Positions 35,985 to 45,428 of a DNA stretch of 50,848 nucleotides are shown here, in pieces. A program made the position numbers and the translations under genes. Origin of the DNA: Deltaproteobacteria bacterium (GTDB lineage: Bacteria; Desulfobacterota; Desulfuromonadia; Desulfuromonadales; Geopsychrobacteraceae); assembly GCA_018399135.1 (NCBI GenBank), contig JAGYPB010000016.1, forward strand, positions 1 through 50,848. The letters run 5' to 3'. How positions within the stretch are numbered: the stretch's first letter is position 1; every line of letters starts with the position of its first letter. The notes beneath the pieces were generated by a model. That model ran no database searches and was not told where the DNA came from. It worked only from the letters and a program-made list of their open reading frames with translations.

Positions 35985-36482
35985 ATGCCACAGGAATACA
36001 CATTAAAAGAAGCGTTGAAAATGGCTATTCTCGCAAAAAAGAATTTGATGGATTTTTATCTGGAAGCGGCAAGAATAACAGAAAATGAAAAGGGGAGAAG
36101 TGTATTGGCCCGGCTGGCTGATGAGGTTCGGGAAAACGCCAGGAAATTCTATCAATATTATCAGTGGGATGACCTGGGGAGTTTCGAAGATGTGGTGAGT
36201 CGACCACCTAAGGCCGATTCAGCGATGCTGGTTGAGCTTAAAAAAGCACTCAATAAAGATGTGCATGAACGTAAAGCTCGTGAATTGGCTATTAAGGAAG
36301 AAGAATATCTGGAAAAAACCTTTTTGCAGGCAGCTAAAAATATGATTGATCCCCAGGTGCGCGCGATTTTTAACGAAGTAGCCAGAGATACCCGTATTCA
36401 TTGTGAAATTATTTCATCGGAATATGCTCGCACCATGGGGATGGTTCATGAAAGCGATATGAATACGTACGTACGCGAATAG
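35985..36482 (+). CDS. Ferritin-like (rubrerythrin-type) protein with degenerate iron site
   Basis: A 165-residue, all-helical protein. The ATG at 35985 is preceded by AAGGAGG. Helix 1 (TLKEALKMAILAKKNLMDFYLEAA), helix 2 (VLARLADEVRENARKFY), helix 3 (AIKEEEYLEKTF) and helix 4 (FNEVARDTRIHCEII) follow the rubrerythrin/ferritin pattern, and the C-terminus (YARTMGMVHESDMNTYVRE) is typical of a Geobacter-type ferritin-family group. The usual helix-1 Glu is Lys, and the helix-2 E(E/R)EH is RENA, so the di-iron centre looks incomplete. No rubredoxin domain is present. It probably relates to oxidative or iron stress, but enzymatic activity is doubtful. Confidence 0.75.
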   Translation: MPQEYTLKEALKMAILAKKNLMDFYLEAARITENEKGRSVLARLADEVRENARKFYQYYQWDDLGSFEDVVSRPPKADSAMLVELKKALNKDVHERKARELAIKEEEYLEKTFLQAAKNMIDPQVRAIFNEVARDTRIHCEIISSEYARTMGMVHESDMNTYVRE

Positions 36483-36525
36483 ACTGTACCCGGCCTGAAA
36501 CAGTTCTAGTGAATCAGAACAACGC

Positions 36526-36564
36526 CCCCCGTTAAGAGGAAAAAATCTTGCGGGGGTCTTTTTT
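36526..36564 (+). terminator. Rho-independent terminator after the ferritin-like gene
   Basis: CCCCCG (36526-36531) and CGGGGG (36551-36556) flank an inner AAGA/TCTT pairing, followed by TCTTTTTT. It overlaps the 3' end of the convergent AsmA-like gene by two bases. Confidence 0.75.
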
Positions 36565-39500
36565 ATTCAGTTTCTTCTTTTTTGACGGCTTCGGGTTGGA
36601 AGAGTGAACTGAAGTCTCTGATCAGTTTTTCCGGTAGTCCGAATGTGCGTTTGAACACCCCAAAGACGGTTTTGGAGATAGAGTTGACCGGAATGGCGTT
36701 GACCGAGGGATTTCCTGTCGCGCCTTCAATGCGGAAATAGGCGGTCAACAGGGCACGGTCTTCACCTGCCAGCACCCAGCCGGCAATGGGGATCGAGCTG
36801 ACCACTTTGTCAACTGTTCGCAGCGGCATGACGCCGAGGATCATATCAACGGTTTCATTTGTCAGATCCTGCTTGCCGACGATCGACATATTCATGGCTT
36901 CACCTGTGATCTTGAGGTCATCACTATGAACCAGCCCGTTACGCACCAGTAAGCTCCCTTCCATCAGATTGAACGGCATCCCCTCACGATCCATATCGGG
37001 CAATCTGCCGGTAAAGATCTGCGAAACGTTCAATAGGGAAAATATTTGTGCCAGTCCGCGGAATTTGCGCAAGGTACCCTGATGGATCTGAAAATAGGCG
37101 CCACCGCTGGCATGCTTCCAGAATGTACCGCTACCCGGATCGCCTTCAAGGTAAAAATCCCCGGTCATGGGCCCACGGATCAGGCCGGGACGATCAAACA
37201 GATCATGATGGACGGTAGAGGCGCTGACACCGTTGAGGTGACCTGAAATTTTAAGCGGGGCAGCCCGATCGTGACGATTGTACTCGACTTTAGCGCGGGC
37301 CCAGCCTTCACCGCTTTCAAAGGTCAAGGGGTAGATGGTGAGAACGCCCTTGTGGTCAATTAAGGTGGTGCGGGCGTTGCTGAACTTCATGCCGCTCAGG
37401 GTTCCTTCGCGAGCAGTAATGTGGATGATGATGGGTTCTTGCAGGTCTTCGTCAGATGTATGTTGTTGTGATGGCCGTGTCGGGTCGCGGAACAGATTGA
37501 TAATATCGAGGACATTGGCCCTTTCTCCATGGATGACCAGGTTGGTTTGTGGTTGGCTGAAGTTTTTGACGCTACCGAATACGGACGCTTGGGTGGATTC
37601 TTCCAGAGTGACAGTTACCGGATCGAAGGATATCCCGTGTTGATCGATTTCCAGCCGACCACGCAGATTGCGCAGGCTCAACTCAGGATTGCTGAACACC
37701 AGGTCCTGCGCCCGTGCGCTTTCAGCTGCAACTTCCAGCTTGAGCAGGGGATCGCTCCACCCTTGCATGTTACCATTGACGATGAACTGCGATGTGCCAA
37801 GTTTAGCTGGTAGCTGTCTGAAGGTTAGGCCTTTGTTGTTGATTTTTGCGCTGCCTGAAACGCCATTGAGGTCGCCGATCAGGGCGGTCAGATGGGCACC
37901 ACCTTCAGTCAGAACCAGGTCGCCATGCCACCTGGTGGCGTTAAAAAACAGTTCTGCAGAGGCTTTGCCGACTAACTGCAAGCGCTTAAAGGTGCGGTTG
38001 ATAGAGGCCAGACGGGCCAGATCCAGATTTTCTGTGGCCAATGTGACACCTGGTTCCTTATCCCAGGGACGAATAGTTGCCTTGCCGGCAAGGTCTACGG
38101 GATCCAGATGAATAGTAAAGCGATCAAGCTCGATACGATCCTGCTGATGGAGTGTGCCACGGGCTTCGAAACGCGCAGGTTGTTGGGCTTCTTTACTGTA
38201 GTAGGAGTCGAGAACAATACGACTGTTATCCAGGTTGGCGGCCAGAGTGAAGGTCGGGGCGTCGACGGTTCCATTGATTTCAATATTCAGATGCGCAGGC
38301 CCGATGGCCGACCAGCCATCCGGCAGACTCAGTTCGGCCAGCAGGGACTGTGTCAAGGGGGTTGCACTAGCTTGCAACTGCAAAATCGGTTCAGTAAAAA
38401 GATGGTCGATTCGACCGCCGGCCCGCAGGCTGCCGAGGTCGGTATGGATGTGGGCAGTAGCCAGAGTGAGGGTTGAGCCTCTCAGGTTGAATTCTGATTC
38501 AATGGTATCAATTGACCAGGGTTGGGGATCCTTCCAGACGATTTCAGAGACTTTGATCTGGCCATCAATTTGCGCCGGAGTGATGTCTTCGTCAGATTCC
38601 GGCCATTGATGATTGATCCGCAGACTGAGATGTTCGATAATCCCTGAAACAACCCCAGCTTGAGTGATTTGATTGATAACGGAAAAATCCGCTGTTGTAA
38701 CAGATAGTTTGCAGCTTTCCAGTAGGGCGTTGAGTTGCCGGGTCGGGGTGTGTTGCAGACTAAAATAGCCACTGGTCGGGAAACCCAGCAGTGTCCCGTC
38801 GAGATGATCAAGGCGTTCAGCATTTGCGTCGGATATCCAGAGGCTGTCTATATGGATCAATGGCGCGCTGCTACCCGCCCGGGTAACAGTTGCTGACACC
38901 TGGGCTCCGTTGGCGGGGATTCCGTCAAGGGTCAACTTGATGCGCCCTGACTGCGCCAGCACAGATGGCACATCTGTTACCGGTGTTTTGGGGCTATGGC
39001 GGCCGATCTGCAGGTCAGCCTGCCAGTTAAGCTGTCGCCAGTTGTCGCCGGTTATGGGTGGTAGCGTGGTTTCAAGAAGAAAATCGGCTTGTGTTTGAAC
39101 CTCATGGCCGGAAACAACCAGTTGTGAGGGTTGTTGCGCCTGCCAGTCGTAAATCACCGCGTGGAGGTTGTCCAGATGGGCAAGTGACTTCCCCCTGTCG
39201 TAAATCCTTGCCTGTGCATGTCTAACAGTCAGCATACGGATATCAAGTTGAAAGGAGGTCTCCTTTGTTGCTGTAGATGCGGACCGCAATTGTTGCTTCA
39301 AGGGTAAGTGCAGAGTCGTCCTCGCTCCGAGGATTTCAACGTTTTTGAGAATGATTTGTTTGCTCAGCAATGGTATCAGGGGTAGCGTTGCCCTGATTTG
39401 CGGAATCTGTAAATGGAAGTCCTGTTCTGTGCCGATTTCAACCTGATACAGATCGATGGACAGCCCTTGACGGAATTTGAGAGATCCGGAGCCGATACTG

Positions 39501-39664
39501 ACCGGTTGTTGCAATGCTGAGCTGATCTGTTGTTCGAGGGCATGGCGATACTCTTCCAACTCCAGCCGACTGATATAGAGTAATAACAGGGCAATGCCGA
39601 GCAGGCCAATCAGCAGCAAAGTGAGGACAACGCGGGTTGTGGTTGTGAGGATCGCTCTCATCAT
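36563..39664 (-). CDS. AsmA/YhdP-family envelope protein
   Basis: A 1033-residue protein. One N-terminal membrane helix (about residues 10-32, LTLLLIGLLGIALLLLYI) is followed by an AsmA-like beginning (LEQQISSALQQPVSIGSGSL) and a very long beta-strand-rich periplasmic region. The C-terminal AsmA_2-like block has the signature VDMILGVMPLRTVDKVVSSI and IPIAGWVLAGEDRALLTAYF. Relatives such as YhdP and TamB bridge inner and outer membranes and pass phospholipid between them. It stands alone, facing the ferritin-like gene and divergent from smc. Confidence 0.85.
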   Translation of the reverse strand: MMRAILTTTTRVVLTLLLIGLLGIALLLLYISRLELEEYRHALEQQISSALQQPVSIGSGSLKFRQGLSIDLYQVEIGTEQDFHLQIPQIRATLPLIPLLSKQIILKNVEILGARTTLHLPLKQQLRSASTATKETSFQLDIRMLTVRHAQARIYDRGKSLAHLDNLHAVIYDWQAQQPSQLVVSGHEVQTQADFLLETTLPPITGDNWRQLNWQADLQIGRHSPKTPVTDVPSVLAQSGRIKLTLDGIPANGAQVSATVTRAGSSAPLIHIDSLWISDANAERLDHLDGTLLGFPTSGYFSLQHTPTRQLNALLESCKLSVTTADFSVINQITQAGVVSGIIEHLSLRINHQWPESDEDITPAQIDGQIKVSEIVWKDPQPWSIDTIESEFNLRGSTLTLATAHIHTDLGSLRAGGRIDHLFTEPILQLQASATPLTQSLLAELSLPDGWSAIGPAHLNIEINGTVDAPTFTLAANLDNSRIVLDSYYSKEAQQPARFEARGTLHQQDRIELDRFTIHLDPVDLAGKATIRPWDKEPGVTLATENLDLARLASINRTFKRLQLVGKASAELFFNATRWHGDLVLTEGGAHLTALIGDLNGVSGSAKINNKGLTFRQLPAKLGTSQFIVNGNMQGWSDPLLKLEVAAESARAQDLVFSNPELSLRNLRGRLEIDQHGISFDPVTVTLEESTQASVFGSVKNFSQPQTNLVIHGERANVLDIINLFRDPTRPSQQHTSDEDLQEPIIIHITAREGTLSGMKFSNARTTLIDHKGVLTIYPLTFESGEGWARAKVEYNRHDRAAPLKISGHLNGVSASTVHHDLFDRPGLIRGPMTGDFYLEGDPGSGTFWKHASGGAYFQIHQGTLRKFRGLAQIFSLLNVSQIFTGRLPDMDREGMPFNLMEGSLLVRNGLVHSDDLKITGEAMNMSIVGKQDLTNETVDMILGVMPLRTVDKVVSSIPIAGWVLAGEDRALLTAYFRIEGATGNPSVNAIPVNSISKTVFGVFKRTFGLPEKLIRDFSSLFQPEAVKKEETE

Positions 39665-39896
39665 GAATCTGGTACCTGTTGCGCCCGGTCGGCAGCAAGA
39701 AAGTCAAATACAGCTGTCCCTCATGATAGCCTGTCCAGTGCCGGTCAGCAAGTGGCAATGGCTGTCGGAGATGTCGGATATCTGTGCTTTACTTGACTAA
39801 ATCCCCCTGCTAACATAACCCGCCCTTTGGCAGATACCTGTCCGCCCGCATGGGGTGGAATATCTCCTTATTCCCTGAAACGGTCAGCAACAGATC

Positions 39897-42800
39897 ATGA
39901 AGATCAAACGACTTGACATCTTCGGTTTCAAATCCTTTGTCGACAAGGTCTCGATTGAATTCGAGCCGGGGATTACCGGCATTGTCGGCCCGAATGGTTG
40001 TGGTAAGAGCAATATTCTTGACGCGATTCGTTGGGTGATGGGGGAACAGAATGTCCGTCATCTGCGCGGCCGGACGATGGAAGACCTCATTTTTGGCGGC
40101 AGTGAAACCCGGAAGCCTACAGGTCTGGCGGAAGTTTCCATGATTTTTGATAACAGCGACGGCAATTGTCCCGCAGCCTATAAAGATTTTGCCGAAATCA
40201 TGGTGACACGCAAATTGTACCGCAGTGGTGACAGTGATTATCTGATCAACAAAACCCCTTGTCGTCTACTGGATATCAACGAACTTTTTATGGATACCGG
40301 GGTCGGGGCGCGTGCCTATTCGATTATTGAACAAGGCAAGGTCGGTGCTCTGGTCAGTGCCAAGCCGGAGGAGCGCCGCAGTCTGATTGAGGAAGCTGCT
40401 GGTGTTACCAAGTACAAATCACGCAAAAAAAGTGCCCTGCGCAAGATGGATGCCACGCGCCAGAATCTGATTCGTCTGGGCGATATTATTTCTGAAATCA
40501 GGCGTCAGATCGGCAGTTTGCAGCGCCAGGCAAGTAAAGCAGAAAGATTTCGCGAGCTGCGTCGTGAAGCTCGACAGATAGAGCTGAGCCTCAGTGGTAA
40601 TCGTTTGCAGCGTCTGGATGAAGAAGTAGCGCTGCTGGAGCAGCAGGAAAAACGTGAGGCTGAGACTCTCGAACGGCTTGATGGCCAATTGGAAGAGGGG
40701 GAGCTGCGTCTGGAAGAGCGGCAGTTGCAACTGACCGCAGCAGAAGGGGACTATCACCAGGCCCAGCAACAGGACTATCAGGCTGGTGCTGACATTACGC
40801 GTCTGGAAAGTGAGCTGAGTCTGATGTTGCGTCAACAGGAGCAGTTGCTGGAACAGGAGCAGCAGGCGCGCACCGAGTTGGAACAATGCACCTTGCGTCT
40901 TGCCGAGCTTGAAAGCGAAGTTCGTGAGCTGCAGATGCAACAGCAGGAATCGACGGAAAGTTTGAGTGACCTTGAGGATAAAACCCGCAGTGCTGAAAAG
41001 GAGCTGAATCAGGCTTTAGAGCGAGATCGCCAAGCGAATGAGCGCTATGAACAGTGCCGCCGCGCATTGACGGAGCAGTTTACCCAGGCCAGTCGATTGC
41101 AGAATCGTCGCGAAGAGATCGAACGCCGTCTGGCAGCGGAAAAACAGCGTCAGCAACAGCTGGCCAGAGAGATGGCCCAGATTGATGAGCGTCAGTGCGA
41201 ACAGGAAGAACAGCTGCAGCAGTTGGCCGGTCAGCGTAGTGCTGTCAGCAGCAAAGCAGAGTCGTTGCACGAACATCAGCAGCGGTTGCAGGAAGAACTG
41301 CAGGTAATTAAAAATGGTCTGGAGCAACAACAGGCAGTGGTCACAGACTGTCGCCAGGAGTTAGGACAGCTGCGTTCCCGTTATGAATCCCTGGAGGAGT
41401 TACAGCAGCGGCGTGAAGGTTGTGGCGAAGGCACCCGCGCCCTGTTGGCGTCCGATGCGGGACGCCGGATCGCTGCTGATCTGTTGCGTGTAGAGGCTGC
41501 TTATGAACTGGCGGTTGAAAGTGTGCTGGGTGAGCATTTGCAGGCCGTTCCATTGGGTCTTACTGAATCGCCGGTCACTAGCCTTGAACTGCTGCAGCAA
41601 CAACAGGTACGGGGTCTTATGTTGCTGACTAACCAGGAGGTGCCTGTTGGGGTAAATTCGATGGGCGCTCCACTGGTTGATCTGGTCACCCCGGTTGCAG
41701 GTGCCGAAAAGATAGTCGCTCAATTGTTTGCTGGTGTCTTTCTGGTTGACTCGGTAGTCGGTCACCTTGATGAGAAGCTTGCTGTTGGTGTGATTCTGGT
41801 TGATCTTGCCGGAACCTGTCTGGATTGGCGCGGTGTGCTTTATGGTGGTTCCATGGTCGCATCGACGACGGGATTGTTGCGGCGCCAACGTCAGTTGGAT
41901 GACCTCTCTGAACGTATCGTCGAACTTGAGTTAAAACACAGCAATCAGGAACGTGAGTTGGAGTGTCAGCAGGAAAGGTTGCACGAAAACGAGGAAATGC
42001 TGGCATGTTTACAAGGTGAAATGCATCGCCTTGAACTGCAGTCGCTGGAATTAGGTAAGGATCAGCAGGCACTCGACAAGGAGCAGGACAACCTGTCACG
42101 CCGTCGCCAGCATCTATCTTTTGATCTGGAGCAGATTGACGAGACCCACACCGGCTTGCTGGCGGAAATGGACGAATGCCAGACTGGACGTGATGCCGCG
42201 CTGGAACAGCAGCAGCAACTTGAACAACAGCAACAGCGAGACCAGCAGCATTTAACCTCGGTAAGTCAGGAGGTTGATCGTTGCCGTGAGACGATGACCG
42301 GCTATCGCGTGGCCATTGCCGCACTGCAGCAGCAACATCAGGCCGCAGGCCAGACCCTTGAGCGTGTGCACCGTCAACGCAATGAATTGAGCGAGCGGCA
42401 GCAAAACCTGGAGCAGCGCTTACAGCAGCAGGATGATGCGTGTGCAGATCTGCAAGAAAAACAGATCAGGATTCGCGCAGATCTGGATCTACACCTTAAT
42501 GACAGACAAGCGCAATTGCAGCAGACTGCTCAGTTTCATGAGGTATATCAGCAGCTTCGCGTGGAGCTTGAAGAACATCGTGAACAGTTGCGGCGTTTGC
42601 GTACCGCTGCCGAGGAGGCACGTAAAAGCGTCGCCCGTTTGCAGTTACGGCACCGCGAACAGCAATTGGATGCGGAACATCTGTATCAGGGCGTGCAGGA
42701 GCGCTACGCTGTCGATTTGCGTCTGCATCAGGTTCCCCAGGCCGTCGACGAAGAGCTTGAACGTCAGCAACTGCAATTACAGCGCCTTCAACAGAAAATT

Positions 42801-43556
42801 GCTGATCTTGGGGAAGTCAACTTGATGGCGATAGACGAATTCCAGGAGCAGGAAAAGCGCTACGAATTTCTCACCGGCCAACGTGACGATCTGAAACAGT
42901 CTCTGGATGATCTGGAGAAGGCCATTGCCCAGATTAATCGTACCACCCGGCGGCGCTTTAAAGAAACCTTTGAGCAGGCCAATGAAATGTTTCGCCAAGT
43001 GTTCCCGCGACTGTTTCGTGGCGGTCAGGCCGAATTGCGGCTGACCGATGAAAATGATCTGCTTGAAACTGGCATTGACATCATTGTCCAGCCCCCGGGG
43101 AAGCGTCTGCAGAGTGTCAATCTGCTGTCGGGGGGAGAAAAAGCGTTGACGGCGGTTGCCCTGATCTTTTCTCTGTTTTTGCTCAAGCCGACGCCGTTCT
43201 GTGTTCTCGATGAGGTTGATGCTCCACTGGATGATGCCAATATTGATCGCTTCGCGGAAATGGTGCGCGAAATGACAGATCGCTCGCAGTTTATTCTGAT
43301 CACCCACAGTAAACGAACCATGGTGTTGTTGACACCCTTTATGGCGTGCGTGACTATGCAGGAACCCGGCGTGTCGCGACTGGTTTCGGTGCGTATGAAC
43401 GACTTTGCACCAGTAGTACGAGAAAACGAAGAGCATGCCGCTGCAAAAAGTTTGATGGTGGCAGGAGAAGATGATATGTCATTTAAAGCAGTTTTGAATC
43501 AACTGTTGCAGGATGTTCCCGGCCTCTCGGTCATTATTGTCGATGTGGGAAGGTGA
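39897..43556 (+). CDS. smc: Chromosome segregation ATPase SMC (C-terminus altered by read-through)
   Basis: A 1219-residue frame. Walker A is GPNGCGKSN (31-39). Long Gln/Glu-rich coiled coils (about 170-500 and 660-1000) flank a hinge with LGLTESPVTSLELL...GVILVDLAGTCLDWRGV. The C-terminal head has LLSGGEKAL (about 1075-1083) and Walker B FCVLDEVDAPLDD. SMC compacts and segregates DNA with ScpA/ScpB. The natural end is probably near residue 1186: one base fewer in the A5 run at 43445-43449 would give a TGA at 43453. As written, the frame runs on into the next gene's start (ATG 43476, RBS GGAG). That extension is not SMC sequence. Confidence 0.92.
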   Translation: MKIKRLDIFGFKSFVDKVSIEFEPGITGIVGPNGCGKSNILDAIRWVMGEQNVRHLRGRTMEDLIFGGSETRKPTGLAEVSMIFDNSDGNCPAAYKDFAEIMVTRKLYRSGDSDYLINKTPCRLLDINELFMDTGVGARAYSIIEQGKVGALVSAKPEERRSLIEEAAGVTKYKSRKKSALRKMDATRQNLIRLGDIISEIRRQIGSLQRQASKAERFRELRREARQIELSLSGNRLQRLDEEVALLEQQEKREAETLERLDGQLEEGELRLEERQLQLTAAEGDYHQAQQQDYQAGADITRLESELSLMLRQQEQLLEQEQQARTELEQCTLRLAELESEVRELQMQQQESTESLSDLEDKTRSAEKELNQALERDRQANERYEQCRRALTEQFTQASRLQNRREEIERRLAAEKQRQQQLAREMAQIDERQCEQEEQLQQLAGQRSAVSSKAESLHEHQQRLQEELQVIKNGLEQQQAVVTDCRQELGQLRSRYESLEELQQRREGCGEGTRALLASDAGRRIAADLLRVEAAYELAVESVLGEHLQAVPLGLTESPVTSLELLQQQQVRGLMLLTNQEVPVGVNSMGAPLVDLVTPVAGAEKIVAQLFAGVFLVDSVVGHLDEKLAVGVILVDLAGTCLDWRGVLYGGSMVASTTGLLRRQRQLDDLSERIVELELKHSNQERELECQQERLHENEEMLACLQGEMHRLELQSLELGKDQQALDKEQDNLSRRRQHLSFDLEQIDETHTGLLAEMDECQTGRDAALEQQQQLEQQQQRDQQHLTSVSQEVDRCRETMTGYRVAIAALQQQHQAAGQTLERVHRQRNELSERQQNLEQRLQQQDDACADLQEKQIRIRADLDLHLNDRQAQLQQTAQFHEVYQQLRVELEEHREQLRRLRTAAEEARKSVARLQLRHREQQLDAEHLYQGVQERYAVDLRLHQVPQAVDEELERQQLQLQRLQQKIADLGEVNLMAIDEFQEQEKRYEFLTGQRDDLKQSLDDLEKAIAQINRTTRRRFKETFEQANEMFRQVFPRLFRGGQAELRLTDENDLLETGIDIIVQPPGKRLQSVNLLSGGEKALTAVALIFSLFLLKPTPFCVLDEVDAPLDDANIDRFAEMVREMTDRSQFILITHSKRTMVLLTPFMACVTMQEPGVSRLVSVRMNDFAPVVRENEEHAAAKSLMVAGEDDMSFKAVLNQLLQDVPGLSVIIVDVGR

Positions 43557-43827
43557 GGCCGTTGATCAGTAACACACATTGGTGAGTATGATATTAAAAT
43601 ACTGGGAGCTCATCATGGTATTATCCTGACTCTGTTGCGTGAAGCACTGGAGCGGATGGGATCGGATTACCCGGAAGAGGTGGTTATTCGCACACAGCAG
43701 GGTACTACACTCGATCCAGCCTTTGACCGAAGATTACCTGCTGATTCTACAGTTAAGGGCATTGGTAGCTCGGGCGGCTCAAAGTTGCGCCTGTGCAGAG
43801 CAACTGCATGATGATATTGCTCTGTAG
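43476..43827 (+). pseudogene. Roadblock/LC7-domain protein, frameshifted
   Basis: An ATG at 43476 with GGAG eight bases upstream begins MSFKAVLNQLLQDVPG, typical of Roadblock/LC7 (MglB-like) proteins. The frame stops at 43556, but collinear pieces in other frames continue the protein: EYDIKILGAHHGIILTLL, LEALERMGSDYPEEVVIRT and DYLLILQLRALVARAAQSCA, to a stop at 43825-43827. About three indels restore a protein of about 117 residues. The family regulates small Ras-like GTPases or acts as a scaffold. Position between smc and ftsY fits the lineage. Confidence 0.72.
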
Positions 43828-43929
43828 CGAACAATGGGGATCTGTTAAGACATCACCCTGTAAAAACTTTAACCTGGCTTGGAATAACGCATATGAGTTG
43901 GCAATGATCTGGTTGACAGGGTTAGAACC

Positions 43930-44130
43930 TTGACCGTTTATGATGTTCTGGAACAATTTGTCGGTTTTATTGAGCTGCTGGCTCCAGTGGCTGGATCGAT
44001 TGGTGTCCCTGCGGAACACTTGGTGGTGGCAGCCTGGGGGTGCTGTACCAGGTAGCGACGATTCTGGCATTGTTGGTGGTGCTGGTGTTGTTGAAAATTG
44101 TCCGCCGGCCACCAAAGAATAAAGGCTTTC
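43930..44130 (+). pseudogene. Frameshifted N-terminal membrane-anchor region of FtsY
   Basis: A TTG at 43930 opens LTVYDVLEQFVGFIELLAPVAGS, which breaks near 44045. A second frame then encodes a membrane helix ([17 protein letters not shown]) and RRPPKNKG. A third frame, continuing into the annotated ftsY frame, picks up at [12 protein letters not shown]. The three pieces are collinear and would give FtsY a true N-terminal transmembrane anchor, as seen in related anaerobes. Two indels are required. Confidence 0.65.
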
Positions 44131-45201
44131 CAGGAGAAAGTCGAGCCGGATCCAGAAAATGAGCCGGATCCGGAAATCGAGCTGGAACCGGAAATCGAGC
44201 TGGAACCGGAAATCGAGTCGGAACCGGAAATCGAGTCGGAACCGGAAATCGAGCCGGAACCGGAAATCGAGCCGGAACCGCGCCTGAGTCTGTTTGAGCG
44301 TCTCAAACAGGGGCTCTCAAAAACCCAGTCATCACTGGTCGGGCGGGTCGACAGCCTGTTGCGTGGGCGCACCGAGATTGACCAAGAGCTACTCGAAGAT
44401 CTGGAAGAGGTATTGGTGACTGCAGATCTGGGGATGAAAACCACCCAGCATCTGATTCAGGCCCTGGAGACGCGCCTGGCTTCAGGCAACCTGAAAGATC
44501 CTGAGCAGGTACGTGAACTCCTCAAGGAGGAACTGAAAAAAATCCTTGCAGTAAAGGCAAGCCCCATCAATTTAAGCAGTGCCTCCCCCTTTGTGATGAT
44601 GGTTGTGGGGGTTAACGGTGTCGGCAAAACAACGACTATCGGCAAGTTGTCTTATCAGTTCTCCCAGGCCGGGCACAAGGTTGTGCTGGGGGCAGGGGAT
44701 ACGTTCCGTGCTGCTGCTGCTGAGCAACTCGAGGTTTGGGGTGAGCGTGCCGGGGTTGAGGTGATTCGACATGGTGAAGGCGCTGACCCGGCTGCGGTAG
44801 CCTTTGATGCCGCCAAGGCGGCGGTGGCGCGTAAGGCTGATATTTTGCTGCTGGATACCGCCGGTCGGCTGCATACCAAGGTGAATTTAATGGAAGAACT
44901 GAAAAAAGTGCGGCGGGTGCTTGATCGTGAAATTCTCGGTGCTCCACATGAAATATTACTGGTTCTCGACGCTACTACCGGCCAGAACGCTTTGACTCAG
45001 GCGCGCATGTTTCATGAGGCTGTCGGGTTGGGCGGTATTGCCCTGACCAAGCTGGATGGCACAGCAAAAGGTGGTATTGTTGTCGCCATTGCAGCTGAAC
45101 TCAGCGTGCCTGTCCGTTATGTTGGTATCGGTGAAAAACTTGACGATTTACGATTTTTTGATTCCGAAATGTTTGTAAACGCGCTGTTTGAGCATTCCTG
45201 A
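44098..45201 (+). CDS. ftsY: Signal recognition particle receptor FtsY
   Basis: As an open frame this is 367 residues, but the first ten or so are probably out-of-frame and the real gene likely begins at 43930. An acidic A domain contains six hexapeptide repeats (PEIE-x-E). The NG GTPase follows: the N domain helical bundle ([19 protein letters not shown]), G1 [28 protein letters not shown]3 DTAGR, G4 [10 protein letters not shown] and the C-terminal [13 protein letters not shown]. FtsY docks ribosome-SRP complexes at the membrane. It follows smc and the roadblock gene and precedes zapB/zapA. Confidence 0.93.
   Translation: MSAGHQRIKAFQEKVEPDPENEPDPEIELEPEIELEPEIESEPEIESEPEIEPEPEIEPEPRLSLFERLKQGLSKTQSSLVGRVDSLLRGRTEIDQELLEDLEEVLVTADLGMKTTQHLIQALETRLASGNLKDPEQVRELLKEELKKILAVKASPINLSSASPFVMMVVGVNGVGKTTTIGKLSYQFSQAGHKVVLGAGDTFRAAAAEQLEVWGERAGVEVIRHGEGADPAAVAFDAAKAAVARKADILLLDTAGRLHTKVNLMEELKKVRRVLDREILGAPHEILLVLDATTGQNALTQARMFHEAVGLGGIALTKLDGTAKGGIVVAIAAELSVPVRYVGIGEKLDDLRFFDSEMFVNALFEHS
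44170..44277 (+). repeat. Six tandem 18-bp repeats in ftsY
   Basis: The unit CCGGAAATCGAGCTGGAA (one variable codon: CTG, TCG or CCG) is repeated six times without interruption, coding for PEIE-(L/S/P)-E in the acidic domain. Pairs of adjacent units share the same variable codon (LL, SS, PP), pointing to stepwise expansion by slippage or unequal exchange. Unit number is likely variable between strains. Confidence 0.95.
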
Positions 45202-45242
45202 TATCTTATGGTGCTGCACACCTCAACATAGGGATGAGTGAA

Positions 45243-45428
45243 ATGCTGAAACTGGTTGACCTTGAAAAATCCATTGCCGCCTTGCTTGAGCAACATCGTG
45301 CCTTGAAGCTTGACAACCGGCGGCTGCAACAGGAAAAAAAAGGCTGGCTGACAGAGAAGCAGCGTCTGCTGGAGCAGATTGATCAAATTCTCGAGGGTCT
45401 TGACGACATTGATGAGGAGGGGGTATGA
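45243..45428 (+). CDS. zapB: ZapB-like coiled-coil cell-division protein
   Basis: A 61-residue, almost wholly coiled-coil protein (LVDLEKSIAALLEQHRALKLDNRRLQQEKKGWLTEKQRLLEQID in outline). I choose ATG 45243 because AGGG is nine bases upstream; ATG 45234 in the same frame is also possible. Size, composition and the ATGA overlap with zapA fit ZapB, which binds ZapA at the Z ring. Confidence 0.72.
   Translation: MLKLVDLEKSIAALLEQHRALKLDNRRLQQEKKGWLTEKQRLLEQIDQILEGLDDIDEEGV

Noticed and set aside
36563-39664. Long + strand ORFs opposite the AsmA-like gene (for example 37529-37813 and 38108-38476)
   Set aside because: No ribosome sites or recognisable domains are present; they mirror the 1033-codon gene on the other strand.
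40600-42800. Gln-rich low-complexity stretches suggesting a repeat or foreign insert
   Set aside because: They are the coiled-coil arms of SMC and continue in one frame from head to hinge to head.
44170-44277. CRISPR-like array of regular repeats
   Set aside because: The 18-bp units are contiguous with no spacers and encode an in-frame acidic hexapeptide of FtsY.
43938-44444. Minus-strand ORF with a Gly-Ser-Ile repeat
   Set aside because: It is the complement of the FtsY acidic repeat, with no start signal and no plausible gene on that strand.
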